From Hymenoscyphus infarciens (taxonomy: Eukaryota; Ascomycota; Leotiomycetes; Helotiales; Helotiaceae): a stretch of 46,805 bases of DNA. The position numbers and the translations under genes were made by a program. The stretch spans positions 1 to 46,805 of the forward strand of contig LLCB01000391.1 in assembly GCA_001414345.1 (NCBI GenBank). Reading direction: 5' to 3'. How positions within the stretch are numbered: position 1 is the first letter of the stretch; each line of letters starts with the position of its first letter. Shown piece after piece: positions 13,518-26,100 of the stretch. The notes below the pieces were generated by a model. It saw only the letters and a list, made by a program, of their open reading frames with translations. It was not told where the DNA came from and did no database searches.

Positions 13518-13898
13518 TGTGATAGCACGCTATCCTAAATTGTCGGTATTTATGAAACTGCCGATACCTCTACGACTGCTAATACTTCTACGACTTATAA
13601 GATAGAAGGGGTTAAAGGGAGTAAGGATTAGATATTACATGTTTCGCTTTAAGGTCTTATATATTTAGCTTCAAAGCCCTTATTATTTTAGTAGCTATAT
13701 TAGAAAGAACTCGAATATTATTCTTATTAGAACTTAGTAGTCTCTAACCTCTTATATATAAATGTTTATACTTAGTATAGAAGAAGGATAGTTTTTCCTT
13801 TTCTTTTATATTAAAGCTTAGTATCTACTCACGTCATTCAGTCTTAAACACACTCTTATATACCTCTTCTCCTATAGTATATATTTCGTACTATTACA
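13518..13898 (+). repeat. 3' LTR of the gypsy-type element
   Basis: A 381-bp direct copy of 8,687-9,067. It starts with TGTGATAGCACGC directly after the purine tract and ends CTATTACA. It keeps more TG and CG dinucleotides than the 5' copy. GAATC follows at 13,899-13,903. Confidence 0.9.
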
Positions 13899-13903
13899 GA
13901 ATC
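13899..13903 (+). repeat. Target-site duplication GAATC (right copy)
   Basis: Matches 8,682-8,686 exactly and confirms the element boundaries. Confidence 0.85.
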
Positions 13904-15513
13904 GCTTAAGATAAATAGAGATTAATATTCTAATCCTTATATAATTCCTAAAGCTTAGTAAGCTTCTTAGTAAGTACTTTAATACTATAATCGTCTAATA
14001 GATACTCTTTACTTCTAGAATAGTAAAAGTTAGTCTATAATACTTCTAGTATCTTATACTCTTAATTAATATTAGTATAAAAATAATAGTAATTTTATAT
14101 ATATATAAATATTTAAAGCTTCTTTTAAATAATTAGAATATATATATATAATATAGTGATTATATTAGAGAGGCTCTTTTTAGAAAATAACCTCTTTTTA
14201 TAAATATCTTAGAAGTATATCTTCTACTTATTTAAGAACTCTTTTATAAGCTATCTCTACTAAGCCTTAATATATTAGTTAGCTATAGAAGTATAAAACT
14301 AATATAGGTCTAAAAATTAATATAGCTCTCTACTACTTTCTATAGCTTATTATTAACGAAGTATATAGTAAGCGTCTACTACTATTATAGATTCTAATTC
14401 TTAATCTAATTATATATAGTATAGTATCTTTTAAAGACTACTTATAATATCGCTATACTACTATAGAGTAGATACTACTATATTATTTAAGATATTATAA
14501 TAGCTTTAAAAGATAAATCAAGTATAGATATTAATACTATTATATATCTTAATACTAATAAAGCTTAATTTAGAATATCTATTAATACTTTATATAAAAT
14601 TAGACTCTAGTATAATATACTTATCTTATATATATTTAATCTCTTATAACCTTTAGATATACTCTTCTTTATTAACCTTCTTAAGCGCTTTTTAGATCTT
14701 ATCTCTACTCTACCTTTTATCTCTATCTCTATTAATATTATAAGTATTTAAGTATATATAGAGGAACCTAAGGCTAAAGCTTCTTATAGTACTAAAGTAG
14801 CTATACTCGTAGATCTTATGCTAAAGTATAGCCTCTAGCTTAGTATATCTCTTCTAGGTATAAAACTTCTTATATTAAAGTCTTATATTCTATTATATCT
14901 TTTAAAGCTTTTAAGACCTAATTATAAAGCTCTTCTAATTTAATATATATACTATACTTGAATTAGATAATCCTATATCTTTAAAGAGATATACTACTTA
15001 TATATATAAAGCTAATAGAGAGATACTATTAGCGTTTCTTTAAATATTCTATTCTATATTAATTTAGAGCTTAAGAGTTATATTAAAGACGTTAATATTA
15101 TAATTACTTTTAAGAATATTATATATCTCTTAAGTAGTGATTCTATTTAGATATAACTCTACTATAAACACTTTATATAGCTCTAAATTAATAAATTACT
15201 ATAGTATATTTAAGCTTTTATTATACGCTTAAAACTACTCTTTTTACACTTTCTACTATATTTAAAATTATAGGATTATTATACTATACTACTACTACTC
15301 TAGATATTATACTTTAATAGATATCTAAGACTATTACTAGAGCTTATTCTCTTTCTTCTCTTATTATTATTAATACTTAAATTTAAGAGAGAAGAGAGAG
15401 TATATATAGTAGTAGAATAGTACTTTTAAAGAAAGGAATAATAGAGAGTAGTATTTAAAGAAAGAAGTAATATAAGAGAGTTAATATTTAAGATAATTAG
15501 CTTATAAAATAAA

Positions 15514-15605
15514 TAGCGCTAACTCTAATTAAGAAATTAGTATACGATTAAGAAAAGTAGCTAAAAGTGCTTAAATAATCTTAAATTAAGATTATTTAAG
15601 CTTTT
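15514..15605 (+). mobile_element. MITE-like end, cgctaa family (copy 2)
   Basis: It begins agcgctaactctaatt, continues through aaattagtatacgatta, and ends in a near-perfect palindrome (cttaaataatcttaa, one base, then its inverse) at about 15,571-15,601. Order and spacing match 4,757-4,870. Confidence 0.5.
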
Positions 15606-15771
15606 AAAGTAAGCTAATTACTTTAATATTAAGTAATCTAGTATAATTAGCTTAAAAAAGGCCTAGTTTTAAAATATGATTTAGAAACTTATTATAGCGA
15701 TAAAAGTCGATTTATATAGTCTTTTTATATTATATATATATATATCTCTTATTATAATATGTTTTAACCTA

Positions 15772-16452
15772 AGATTAGAGGTAATACCTATAGTAGTTAT
15801 TCTATATAGTCGGTATATACTATATTTAAGTTAAGAGAATTACTAGAAGAGATAAAGAACTCTTAGTAATAGTAATAGAGTAATTAGAAGAGGCCTAGAT
15901 AGTATAAATAAGAGTATAGAACTAGAGAAGTCTTTATAACTAGAGAATAGATTCTCTACTATCTATAATCGTCTTATATAGATATTCGAAGTACGTTTAA
16001 TAATATATTAGATAAAGTAGTATAAATACCTCTAGAGAGATATAAAACCGTAGAGTAGAGGAATAGAGAATAGAACTAGGAGACTTAGATTAGAGATATA
16101 TTAGAGAATAGTTCTATATAAGATAGTATACTAGAAGACAATTATTATTAGTTCTATATAGAGGAGAGCTAACTAAGCTCTTATAAGAGCTATTATAAAG
16201 AACTAAATCAGTTATTTATAAGAATAACTAAAATATTAAATTCGAATCGAAATAGAGAGAATAGAAAGCGATACTAAGCTATTACTAGGATATAAAGCCG
16301 GGTACGTAGAGGTATATATATAGTAGGCCTAGTAATAGGCACTCTAAGAAGTATATAAGCTACTTTTAGATAAAACCCTATAAATAAGTACGTCTATATA
16401 GCGCTGGTTTAGACAGCTAAAAAGACTATTTAAATATAAAAATAAAAAAAAC
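15772..16452 (-). repeat. Right arm of the ~675-bp inverted repeat pair
   Basis: Reverse complement of 1,222-1,893. It includes gcgctggtttagacagct near the outer end, whose counterpart near 1,255-1,275 is more degraded. The outer end lies within about 30 bp of the place where RIP-type composition stops, which fits an element boundary. Confidence 0.7.
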
Positions 16453-16479
16453 GTATAAAACCCGTCTTAATTTTTTTAT

Positions 16480-16910
16480 TACTATTTCTTTCGTCTTATC
16501 TACGACATTCGAGTTTCGCTTCGTCACCTATCTGCTTTCTAATAGTACTATGCCAGTCATGGATTTTCTCCCTATGCTTAGAAGGGGATTTTGATAGAGC
16601 AAGGCAACGGATCGAAAATCGTTGGATATTCCACTTTGTTGTTAACAAACACGGAGAAAATCTATTACACGTGCGTCATCTAATCATTTCTTTGCAAATT
16701 GATAATCCCGTATAGTAGGCAGGGTAATACGTTTAAATTGAGACATGCGCCTTTCAATTGCGATCGGGTGTCGACTTCTCACTCCCCTCGACTATCTAGC
16801 TCGGAAACTCCAGCTAATCTTTGCTTAATAAGCGAGGGTTATCAACACTATTAAGATTCGAATTAAAAGGACGTTCTACAAAGCTCTCCTAGTTATAATA
16901 GTAATATAGC
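16480..16910. other. Non-RIP single-copy spacer between two transposon blocks
   Basis: About 430 bp of normal composition, rich in CA and TG, lies between two RIP blocks. I find no open frame or RNA gene. It contains a CACGTG at 16,668-16,673. It is most simply the original host sequence, which would continue at 29,248 if the element at 16,911-29,239 were removed. Confidence 0.7.
16903..16910 (+). repeat. Decayed 8-bp target-site duplication (left copy)
   Basis: AATATAGC directly precedes the CAGTG end. The right flank at 29,240-29,247 is AATACGGC. Six of eight bases match, and the two differences are C-to-T and G-to-A, as RIP would cause. Confidence 0.6.
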
Positions 16911-16929
16911 CAGTGTGGTCGATAGTATT
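16911..16929 (+). repeat. Left terminal inverted repeat
   Basis: CAGTGTGGTCGATAGTATT pairs with the right end at 29,221-29,239 with a single transition. A sub-terminal hairpin follows: tactactacgatat near 16,938 pairs with atatcgtagtatta near 17,062. Confidence 0.75.
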
Positions 16930-19731
16930 TGTAATATTATACTACTACGATATATTATTAGAAACTTACTTTAATATATACTATTTATACTATTTAAATA
17001 CTATAATATCTAATAATATTATCTTTTATATTATTAGTATTTTAATTAATATTATAATAATATCGTAGTATTACTAAGCTTAAATATTTAAGCTTTTTAC
17101 CCTAGATTTTAACTCTACTTCTTTTTAGTCTTATCTTTTAAAACTATATAATATAACGTATAGTATAGAAAATATAATACTAAATAGCTAGAATTATAGA
17201 TCTATTTAAATAAAGTATTTTAAAAAAAGAATTATATAAATAGCTCTTAAACTAATCTAAGTAATATAAAGTAATAAATATAAGATAGATTTCTAGATAT
17301 ATTTCTATTAATACTAAGTACTAATTCAATAATAATAATATTAGATTAAAAGTTATAATATAATAGATTAGGATATTAAATTTATTAAATTTTACTCTTT
17401 AATTATATATAAAGATTAACTAAATTAATATTTAAAAAATTTAGATTTTATACTACTTTAGTTAAAATTTATATATATTTTTATAAAATAATTTTATTTA
17501 TTTAAATAAGGTTTTATATACTTAATTTTAATTTAATTAATATATATATAAGCTTAAAAGAAAGCTCTAAATTAAGGCTTTTTAATAATATAATTAAAAC
17601 TTAATTCTATAGTATAAATAATTTTTGATTATACTCTAAAGATAATAGACTTTAGATATTTAATTTAGCTTTAATATACGTTCTAGTATACTATACTATA
17701 ATTAGTTAAAATATATTCTAATTATTTATAGATTAAAGAGTATTAATTATAATTATTTTAGATATAAAAAAGGTTCTTAAAAGACTCTCTCTTTCTTTCT
17801 AAAAAGTCTTCTATCTTTATTCTTTATATTTATCTTAAAGTTACTCTATAATTATTATCTACCTCTTTTTAGTACTAGTTATAAAAAAATTATAACTCCT
17901 ACTACTACTATCGACACTTTAAAAGTTTAATAACTTTAGTCTTCTTAATTACTTCTATAATTTTATCGTTTATTTATTACCTCTATATCTTACTTTTTAC
18001 TAATTTACTATATCCTTTTAAGTATTAAGCTCTTACTTTTATATTCTTCTAAAATTATTACTAATATTACCTATTTTATTTTATTTAAGTACTTTAAGCT
18101 CTTAGAAAGACCTCTTTAAAACTAAGCAAGTAGTAACTAATATAACTACGTCCTATTTAGATTTATAAAAAGTGTTCTAAATCCTAAAAAAGTCTATTAA
18201 AAGACCTTAAACTAGCTATATTTAGCTTTATATAATTAATAAGAATTATAAGATAGTTTATATATAAGAAACTCTTAAATCTAATAATATAATTAGCTTA
18301 TTAATTTCTTAGTAATAAATCTACTAACTACTAGGTGTAGTATTATAAGTACTATACTAAGAGATATACTATAAATCGTAGTATTAAAATTATAACTACT
18401 TATCTTTTTAAGAATTATAGAATCGATATTAAAACCTTATATTAAAAGGCTAGTAAAAAGAGATAAATTAGTATTAAAAAAGCTATGAATATAGTTTATT
18501 AAAACTCTTAAAAAAGGTATAAGATTATATATATAATCTATTCTAACTTTAATAATAAGTACTTAGCTATTAATTCTAATACTTTAAAGGTTTTATTTAT
18601 AAATCTTATTACCTTTTATAACTTTCTTATATACTTTACTAAATATAAAGCCTTTTATACTCTTATTTAATATCTTAATAACCTTAAAAGTAATATTTTA
18701 CTTAAAGTATACTCTAAAACATATAACTAGGTTAAGTAATAATATTAAGATAGTTTTACTAAAATAAAGTATTATTTATTAAGATTTTAGTCTAAAATAT
18801 ATATATCTAATAATAAGTAGAAGTTAGATAATAGTCTTTTTATTCTAAGATATATAGTTTATAAAGTTAATAAGTTTAATAACCTAGTAAAAGTAGTACT
18901 TAGTATAAAATAAATTAAAAAGCCTTATATAAGTAAAAATATAATACTCTTTTTACTTAAAATACTCTAAGATTATAGTATATAAAAACACTCTTAAAAA
19001 TCCTAAATAAATACTTATTACTTTTAATAAATATATTTAATAAAATTAGCTACTTTTCTATAAATAATATATCTAATAATAACGTTATACTTTACTAAGT
19101 TACTTTAATACTAAGTAAAAGTAATATAAGAAGCTAGGCTAAGTACTACTAAATTTAATCTATATACTATATACTCTATCTTACTACTAGAGATATAGCC
19201 TCTAAAAAGTATATAGATTTTAAGCTTAAGATAAACTAATTAGAAGACACTTACTTCTAGAACCCTTTATAAGAGTTTAAAGTTTATAATACTCTTAAAT
19301 ACCTCTTTAACTTTATAAAAAAGATATATATAAGTATAGTATTATATAATAGACTTAAATAGTTAACTAGAAGCTTTACTATACTCTAAGCTAATAAAAT
19401 ATACTAGATATTCTAATATAGAAGTATTTAAAGAGTAATTACTTTAAAGCTTAAGATTAAATACTTTTAAGATATATATAAGTTTAATCTTAATAATATA
19501 ATTACTACTTATAATTAGTCTAAACTCGGTTTAGTAAGTATAGTACTACTTTTACTTTTTAATCTCTTACTAATTTAATTAAATAAGACTCTTTTTTAAC
19601 TCCTTTAAACACTCTTTATTAGTACTTAAGAGTATATTTAAAACTTTTAATAAAATAATCTTAATAATAGACTTTATTCTCTCTCTTTTTAAGAAGGCTT
19701 AAAAAAAGTATATTAATAATCTAGTATAGCG

Positions 19732-19888
19732 ATTATAGAAGCTATATTAAGAGTATAAGATAAGTAAAGTAAAGTTAAAGTAGATACTTAATTCCTAGAA
19801 CTATAAGAGAGAGTATAAGGCTTTAAATACTATACTCCTTACTTAAAAGGTAGAGATTATTAAGTAATCCTTTATCTAACCTATCTTT
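19732..19888 (+). repeat. 157-bp direct repeat, copy 1
   Basis: Begins attatagaagctatat and is nearly identical to 27,379-27,535 in the same orientation. The similarity starts abruptly on the same base in both copies and fades after about 157 bp. Confidence 0.85.
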
Positions 19889-20342
19889 ATTATATAATAT
19901 ACTTTTTAAATAACCTTTTCTAATTAAGAAAGTGATATTTACTATATATATAGATTTAATAACTTAAACTCTTTCTTTTCTTTTTATAACTTTCTTAAAA
20001 CTCTCTTACTACTACTAAACTATTATAGTATATACTATCTAATAAAAGACTATAATATAAAGCTTATATTTACCTTTTCTAAGCTCTTATATTAACTAAA
20101 AGAGCCTCTCTCTTAGATCTCTTATCTTTTAAATAGTAAAACTCTTATAAATAACAGCTCTATACTTGTTTATAAGTATTATAAAGCTAAAGTTGCTAAT
20201 AAAAGCGAGTATTATAAAGATAAGGTTAATAAGAAAGATATTAAATATATAATTAATAGATTAGAACTTAGGTATTATATACTTATAAGTTCTTTTAAGT
20301 ATATTAATCTTTATACTATACTTTAGCTAACTATATAAGAAT

Positions 20343-21583
20343 ATTAAATATTAAATCCCTTATATATTTCCTCTTCTAGTCTAGTTACGCTCTAGAGTAG
20401 TATACTTAGTAGATTTTATACTATTAACGTCTTTAAGAATAAGCTAGAGAAGTTAGTAGTTATAAGCTCTAATTAATATTAAGCTTTTAAAGACGATCTT
20501 AAACCTAAAAAACTTCTTAAGAAGCTTTTAGCTATTAATACTAGGCTCTTATATAAACTTCCTAGTAATAACGTTAAGTATCTAACTATTAGTAGTAAAG
20601 GCTTACTTACTACGCCTTCTATTAAGAAAGGTTGTTCTAATATTTCGAATTTCTAAGAAGCTTCTTATAAAGGCTACGTTACTTCTATAATAGCTAGTAA
20701 ATTAACTAGTTACTACTATAATATAGAATCTAAAAAAGTTATATACTATTTTAATTATACTATTAGATACTTTTATAAAGTATTACTAAGTATCTATCTC
20801 TCTTTTATAATTACTTTAACTAAAAATCTTAAGAAATATTAGACTAATATTAGTAATAAAGTTTATATAGAGCTTTATTTAGTTAGTTCTCTACTTCTTA
20901 TTTTATTTCTTTAGCTAATTTTATAGATTTAGAAGTAGAAGAAGTTATATAGTGCGATTTATATAAGACTTAAATAAGGTTTTAAAAGCTCTTAGTTATT
21001 CTTAGTTCTAAACTATATCTATTACTATAAGAAGTCTAATAGTTTTTAAGGTTCTACTTCTAATAATAAACTAGATAGTAATACTCTTAAAGTTTTAAAA
21101 CGTAGTAACTATGTTTCTAAGAGTACTCCTTTTATAGCTTCTATTTTAAATAGTACTCTACTTATAAGAGCTAATACTTATAGTTAAACTAAGAGCTAGA
21201 ACACTTCTTATAAGGGTTCTACTATTTATAGTAAAGATAATACCTCTCTTTCTAAGTAGCGAAAGTCTATCTAAAAGCCTTTAAAAGTTCTTTTAAAGAG
21301 TTATTCTAAAAAATCTATTCTAAAGTCTATTCTAAAAAAGACTATTTTAAAGAAAACTACTCTTATAAAGTTAGTTTCTAAGAAGTCGTCTTCTAAGAAG
21401 CTTACTAATAACTATTTTAAGCGTTTTTTAAAGAGCTATAAGTATAAGAAAGATATTTCTAAGAGTAAGGAGTCTAAAGATAATAATAGTAATAATAAGT
21501 CTAATAGTATTAATCTTAGTAATACTCTTAATAAAATAGATATAATGCTTACTACTCTTAGTAAAACTATTTCTAAGTATTAG
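20343..21583 (+). pseudogene. Decayed ~410-codon reading frame, Lys/Ser-rich C-terminus, unrecognised
   Basis: One frame can be followed from about 20,343 to the TAG at 21,581-21,583 without an obvious shift. Every in-frame stop I met is TAA or TAG, the products of CpA mutation at CAA or CAG; none is TGA. The last 102 codons (from 21,275) are fully open and rich in Lys and Ser, with repeats such as SILKSILKKTILKKTTL and SKKSSSKKL. I know no family with this composition and order. It may be a cargo or accessory gene of the surrounding element, or a transposase part too mutated to recognise. Confidence 0.45.
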
Positions 21584-22879
21584 AAGAAGTATTATTAGTT
21601 AGTTAGTATACTTTATATTTATATAGTAGTAGTTAGTTCTTTTAAAACTTTATATTTATATTTAGTAGTACTCTTTAGAAGAGTCTTATAATACTTAATT
21701 ACTAAGTATATAATAATTAAATAAATAAATAAAATCTAAAATAAGCTTATAATACTCTTTAAATAATTATAATATAAAAAAGAGTAAAACTTCTTAAAAA
21801 TATATAAGTAAAATAATAAAGTAAAGTATAATAATATATAAAAATAATAGAAAGTGTTATTTACTATTCTAGAAGAGTGTCTTTAACTTAAAAATATAGT
21901 TTTAACTTAAAATTTAGTATACTTTTACCTCTTAAAAGAGTGTTTTACTAAGTAAATAAGTATCTTAGAAATTAAGTAAAGCTTTAAAATATTTAAATTT
22001 TTATTTAAATAAGTTTTTTATAAGTTTATCTACTAATATATTATTTATTAGTAAATAAGTAACTTAGAAAGAACCCTTCTAATACTCTTAATAAAGCTAT
22101 ATATTTTAAATATCTATATATTAAAGCTTTATAAATATTCTCTTATTTTCTTTAGTAATTAATTAGATAGTTTATTAATTATTATAGAATATATTCTATA
22201 TCTTACTTAAATTAAGCTATAGTTCTTTAAAAAGATACTTTAATACTATTATTTCTATACTTAGCTACTTTACTTTTAAGAGCTTAGCTTCTATTATTAA
22301 TATTATAATTATATCTTATTATAAGGCTCTCTAAGCTATAAGTCTACTAAATAATAATATTATATATCTATTAGAAGATCTTTAAGTTTCTAGATTATTA
22401 GTATATAATATATTTAAGGTAAGTACTAGTTATATACCTCTAAGCTCTTCTCTATATATAATTCCTAAAAACCTTATCTTAAATAAGTATTAAATATACT
22501 AATCTATTATAGCTATATATTTATTATTTAAGTTAGTTAGAAAGTATAAAAGCTAGGAAGTAGTAAATATAACATCTTGTTATATTATAATTACTATATA
22601 AAGTACTAAACCTACCTTCTTTTAATAGAACTTTATAAACGTAGGTTTTACTATTCTTTAATTCTTTTTTAGTTTATATATTAGAAGTAGTATACTTAAA
22701 TAATCTCTATTAATAAGCTTAAATCGTTTAGTAATTTATTTAATATATATATTATAAAAGAGCTATATCTTTTTCTATACTCTATCTCTATAGACTTTTA
22801 TTTTAAGATACTATTCTATATTACTAAGTAAGTATAGTTTATATAAAAACTTTAGTTTATTTATTATAACTCTTACTAG

Positions 22880-23110
22880 AGATATATTATCTTAATAGTA
22901 TATTATCTATATATTATTTATATAAAAGATTATAAAAACCTTCTTTAGAAGATCTATATAAATATAAAGCTCTTCTAAATAAGGTATTAAGCTATATTCT
23001 TAAAGAGTAGTTATAAAGTGTTTAAACTATAGAGCTAGGGAATCTCTTAACTTATAAAGTACTCTATCTAATTTAATATATAGTCTCTCTTATTAATATC
23101 TATCTAGAAG
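22880..23110 (-). pseudogene. Ty1/copia reverse transcriptase remnant
   Basis: On the minus strand, 23,068-23,000 reads LDRVLYKLRDSLALWFKH, the copia LYGLKQAPRxWY block. About 45 codons downstream, at 22,927-22,910, comes FYINNI, which is FYVDDI, the catalytic loop, after G-to-A changes. The order and spacing fit copia polymerase. Surrounding DNA from roughly 21,900 to 27,378 probably belongs to the same nested element, since its likely right edge ends in TAACA at 27,378, as fungal copia LTRs do in this orientation. I could not align two LTRs. Confidence 0.7.
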
Positions 23111-26100
23111 TTAGTAAGCTACTAAAGAAGCTCTTATATCCCTTTCTATATTAATAAACGTATTTATAATATTATATTACTTAATCTCTAAGTTAAATCT
23201 AGTAGCTATTACTATAACTATTTAGAATAATCTTACTATAAGCGTAGTAGTATATGTTAAAAGAATAGTATCTTCTTATTAGAGATTATCTCTAACTATA
23301 AGCTAAGCTTAGTATTAAATTAGATAGTTTATAGAGTTATATTTATATATAAATACCTACTTTAGAGGTAATAGTTTCGTTTTAGTATTCTATCTTTTAA
23401 TTATATACTAGTATTTCCTTTTCTCTAGATTCTTAATTTTAAGCTTTAAATTATCTTTAAAGTACTTACTAAGTAGATAGTTTATAAGTTCTCTCTATAA
23501 TTTTAACTCTTTTAGTAGTTTTAACTAATAAAGGTATAAGTATCTAAGCTTTAAAGACGTTTCTTCTTTTATTATTACTACTATAATAATATAGTAAATA
23601 TCTTATAAGTCCTCTTTATTTAATACTATACTTTTTAATAAAGGCTAAAAGGTACTAAAGAAATAATTTAAATATTTTAGAATAGCTTATTAGAGCTCTA
23701 TCTTAATTAATATAGCTAGTAAAGTAGAGATTATTATATTTCTAGTATCCTCTTCTCTAGATTAACCTCTCTTACTCTTTCTTAATATAAGTAAATATAC
23801 TTTCTTTATATACTCTTACTTTATTTTAGGCTTTTTTAGGTTTTTGCTTTCTATATTTATTATTCTCTACTCTTTAGTTAACTTTATATTAGAAGTTTCT
23901 AGAACTAGTATATTAAGAGTTCTTTCTTATATACTACTTTATTATTAAAAGAGCTTACTCTCTCTATTTTATTAAGAGATTCTTTTTAATATTCTATTAC
24001 TTGTTTTAATTAGTAGACTACTTAGGCCTTTTATACTTTTAGTATTATTTTATAGTTAGAAGAATCTTATAAACGCTTATTAAAAGAGTTCTATAGTTTA
24101 TTAAAAGATTCTTATATTTTATCTATTTTAAGAGCTTATAACCTATTCTAGTATACTTTTAGGTTTAAGTATTACTCTAGATAATAGAAGTCTAAACCTA
24201 GAAGAGATTATATCTCTCTTTTCTAGTCTTACTCTTAAGTTCTAGCTAATTAAAGCTTTACTTAGTATATTAGTAGCTTTAGGTATAATATCTCTTACTA
24301 GTTTAGCTTCTAGTTTTAGTTTTCCTACGCTCTTTATTTTATATATACTAATACTTTTAAGTAAGGCTTTAATATCTTATTACTCTTACTTAACTATATA
24401 CTATACTACTATATAAGTAATTATAATAGGTTATTATTCTACCTTTTTATATTCTAGTATATAAAAGATTTCTTTATTAAATATAATATTTTAAGTTATA
24501 ATAACTTAATTAAGCTATAGAACTTAAATATAATAGATATTTAATAAGATATATCTAACTAAATAACTTATATAAGTACTAGAATTAACTTTAAAAGCTC
24601 TCTTTTTAACTTCTTATTCTCTCTTCTTTTTTAGTAGATAAGCTCTAGACTTATAGACGTAGATTCTATTCTAATCTAGTCTAAGGTTTTTTATTACTAA
24701 GTTTCTAAACTTTAGATTATACTAGTAGAAATAATTATTAAACTATAATAAGAGTATCTTATTTAGTATCTTAAACTTATTTCTTTAGTTAAGACTTATA
24801 TTATAGAGTTAGATTCTAGCTATAGTTAACTTAGTTTAGAAGTATTATAATAAGTTAGTAGTAGATAATATTTTAATTAAGTATATAATTACTTCTTATT
24901 CTACTCTCTCTACCTCTCTGTTTAGCTTATAAGTATAAGTTAGTATAAGCTTTAAGTCTATTCTAATTTCTATAGCTTATAAAGTATATTCTAAGGCTCT
25001 ATGTTATAGAATTATTAATTTATTATTATTATACTTAAGCTTATAAATTAAAAGACTATATTACTATCTAATCTATCTTTTAAAGTTCTTAAGCTTTTTA
25101 AATACTATTTTTCTTCTCTTATTTATTATTATAAATCTAAAGAGCTTCTTACTATACTCCTCTTTTATTAAAAGGAGCTATTTAGCTCTATTATATCTAG
25201 TTAAGAAGTTAAATAGATCTTATAAGTACTACTAGAATAGTTATATACTTTTATTCTTAGAGATATATCTTAAAACTATATTCTAAGTATAAGTAATAGT
25301 ATAATATAAGTACTTTACTTATTTAATACTTATAATTTTTACGTGCTTTACTAACTAGACTAGAGCTTTAAGAGCTTTCTATTCTAGATATCTTAATCTT
25401 CTATACTAAATTTCTATTAAATTACTTCTTAGTCTAGTATAGTCTCTTATCTTCTTATAAAAGCGTTTATTAATCTTTTTAGAAAGTATTAAATATATTA
25501 AAGTAAATATAGCTTAGAGGTTTTAAAGCTTAGTATAGTTATTAATAGAGTTATATTTAAATAAGACTAAGTTTATTATATAAATTAAAGATTTAATAAC
25601 TATACTATTCTCTATAGGTCTAAAGCGTAGTAAATAGTTATATCTATTATACTATACTCTAAATTCTCTAATATATACTTTTAAGATAATATTAGAATAA
25701 AAACCCTTAATAATAGTAATATTAGTAAGTATTAAATCTATAGAGTTACTTCCTCTCTTACTTCTAAGAACATTCTTTATAACTCTTATTTCTATTCTAC
25801 TAATTAGAATACTAGTTATTCTTAATTCTACTATATTATTAGAATACTTAAAGGTTCTTAGAATAAGTATATCCTTACTATTAATAAGATAAACTACTCT
25901 ATAATTATTAAAGAGTATTAAATCTATAAGAGAATATCTAGTATATTTAACTAAGAAAGTATAAATTCCTTATTTTAAAGCTTAGTTTATTCTTTCTAGA
26001 TTAGTTAAAAGCTCTAAAGATAAGATTATAATACTTATATTCTTAATAAGGTATTTTAATAACCTCTAAGTACTACTAGTAGAGCTTATAGATCTCTTTC

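Larger units (their letters stand above)
8687..13898 (+). mobile_element. Ty3/gypsy-type LTR retrotransposon, RIP-inactivated
   Basis: A complete LTR element of 5,212 bp on the plus strand: 5' LTR 8,687-9,067, internal region of about 4.45 kb, 3' LTR 13,518-13,898, and 5-bp duplications GAATC on both sides. A purine-rich tract (ggagagggga) lies directly before the 3' LTR. The internal region holds a gag zinc-knuckle remnant near 10,670-10,711, then a Ty3/gypsy reverse transcriptase remnant near 11,950-12,330. Many stop codons of CAA/CAG-to-TAA/TAG type and Cys-to-Tyr changes show it is dead. No RNase H or integrase is recognisable: after about 12,430 the sequence changes character. It may be a deleted or recombined, possibly non-autonomous, element. 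Confidence 0.88.
1..16480. other. AT-rich RIP-degraded repeat block (left)
   Basis: Base composition is extremely AT-rich. The dinucleotides CA and TG are nearly absent, while CG, GC, AG and CT persist (many ctag, agct, tacg words). That is what C-to-T change restricted to CpA produces, i.e. repeat-induced point mutation, and it differs from simple CpG deamination. No open frame with a start codon of useful length is present. Individual elements that can still be recognised are listed separately. In the rest (about 85-1,221, 1,894-4,250, 4,870-7,300, 7,570-8,680 and 13,904-15,500) I see only decayed transposon-like sequence that I cannot assign to a family. Confidence 0.9.

Noticed and set aside
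20343..21583. Calling this decayed frame a specific transposase
   Set aside because: No DDE/RNase H-fold, zinc-finger or helix-turn-helix motif could be read with confidence through the RIP damage.
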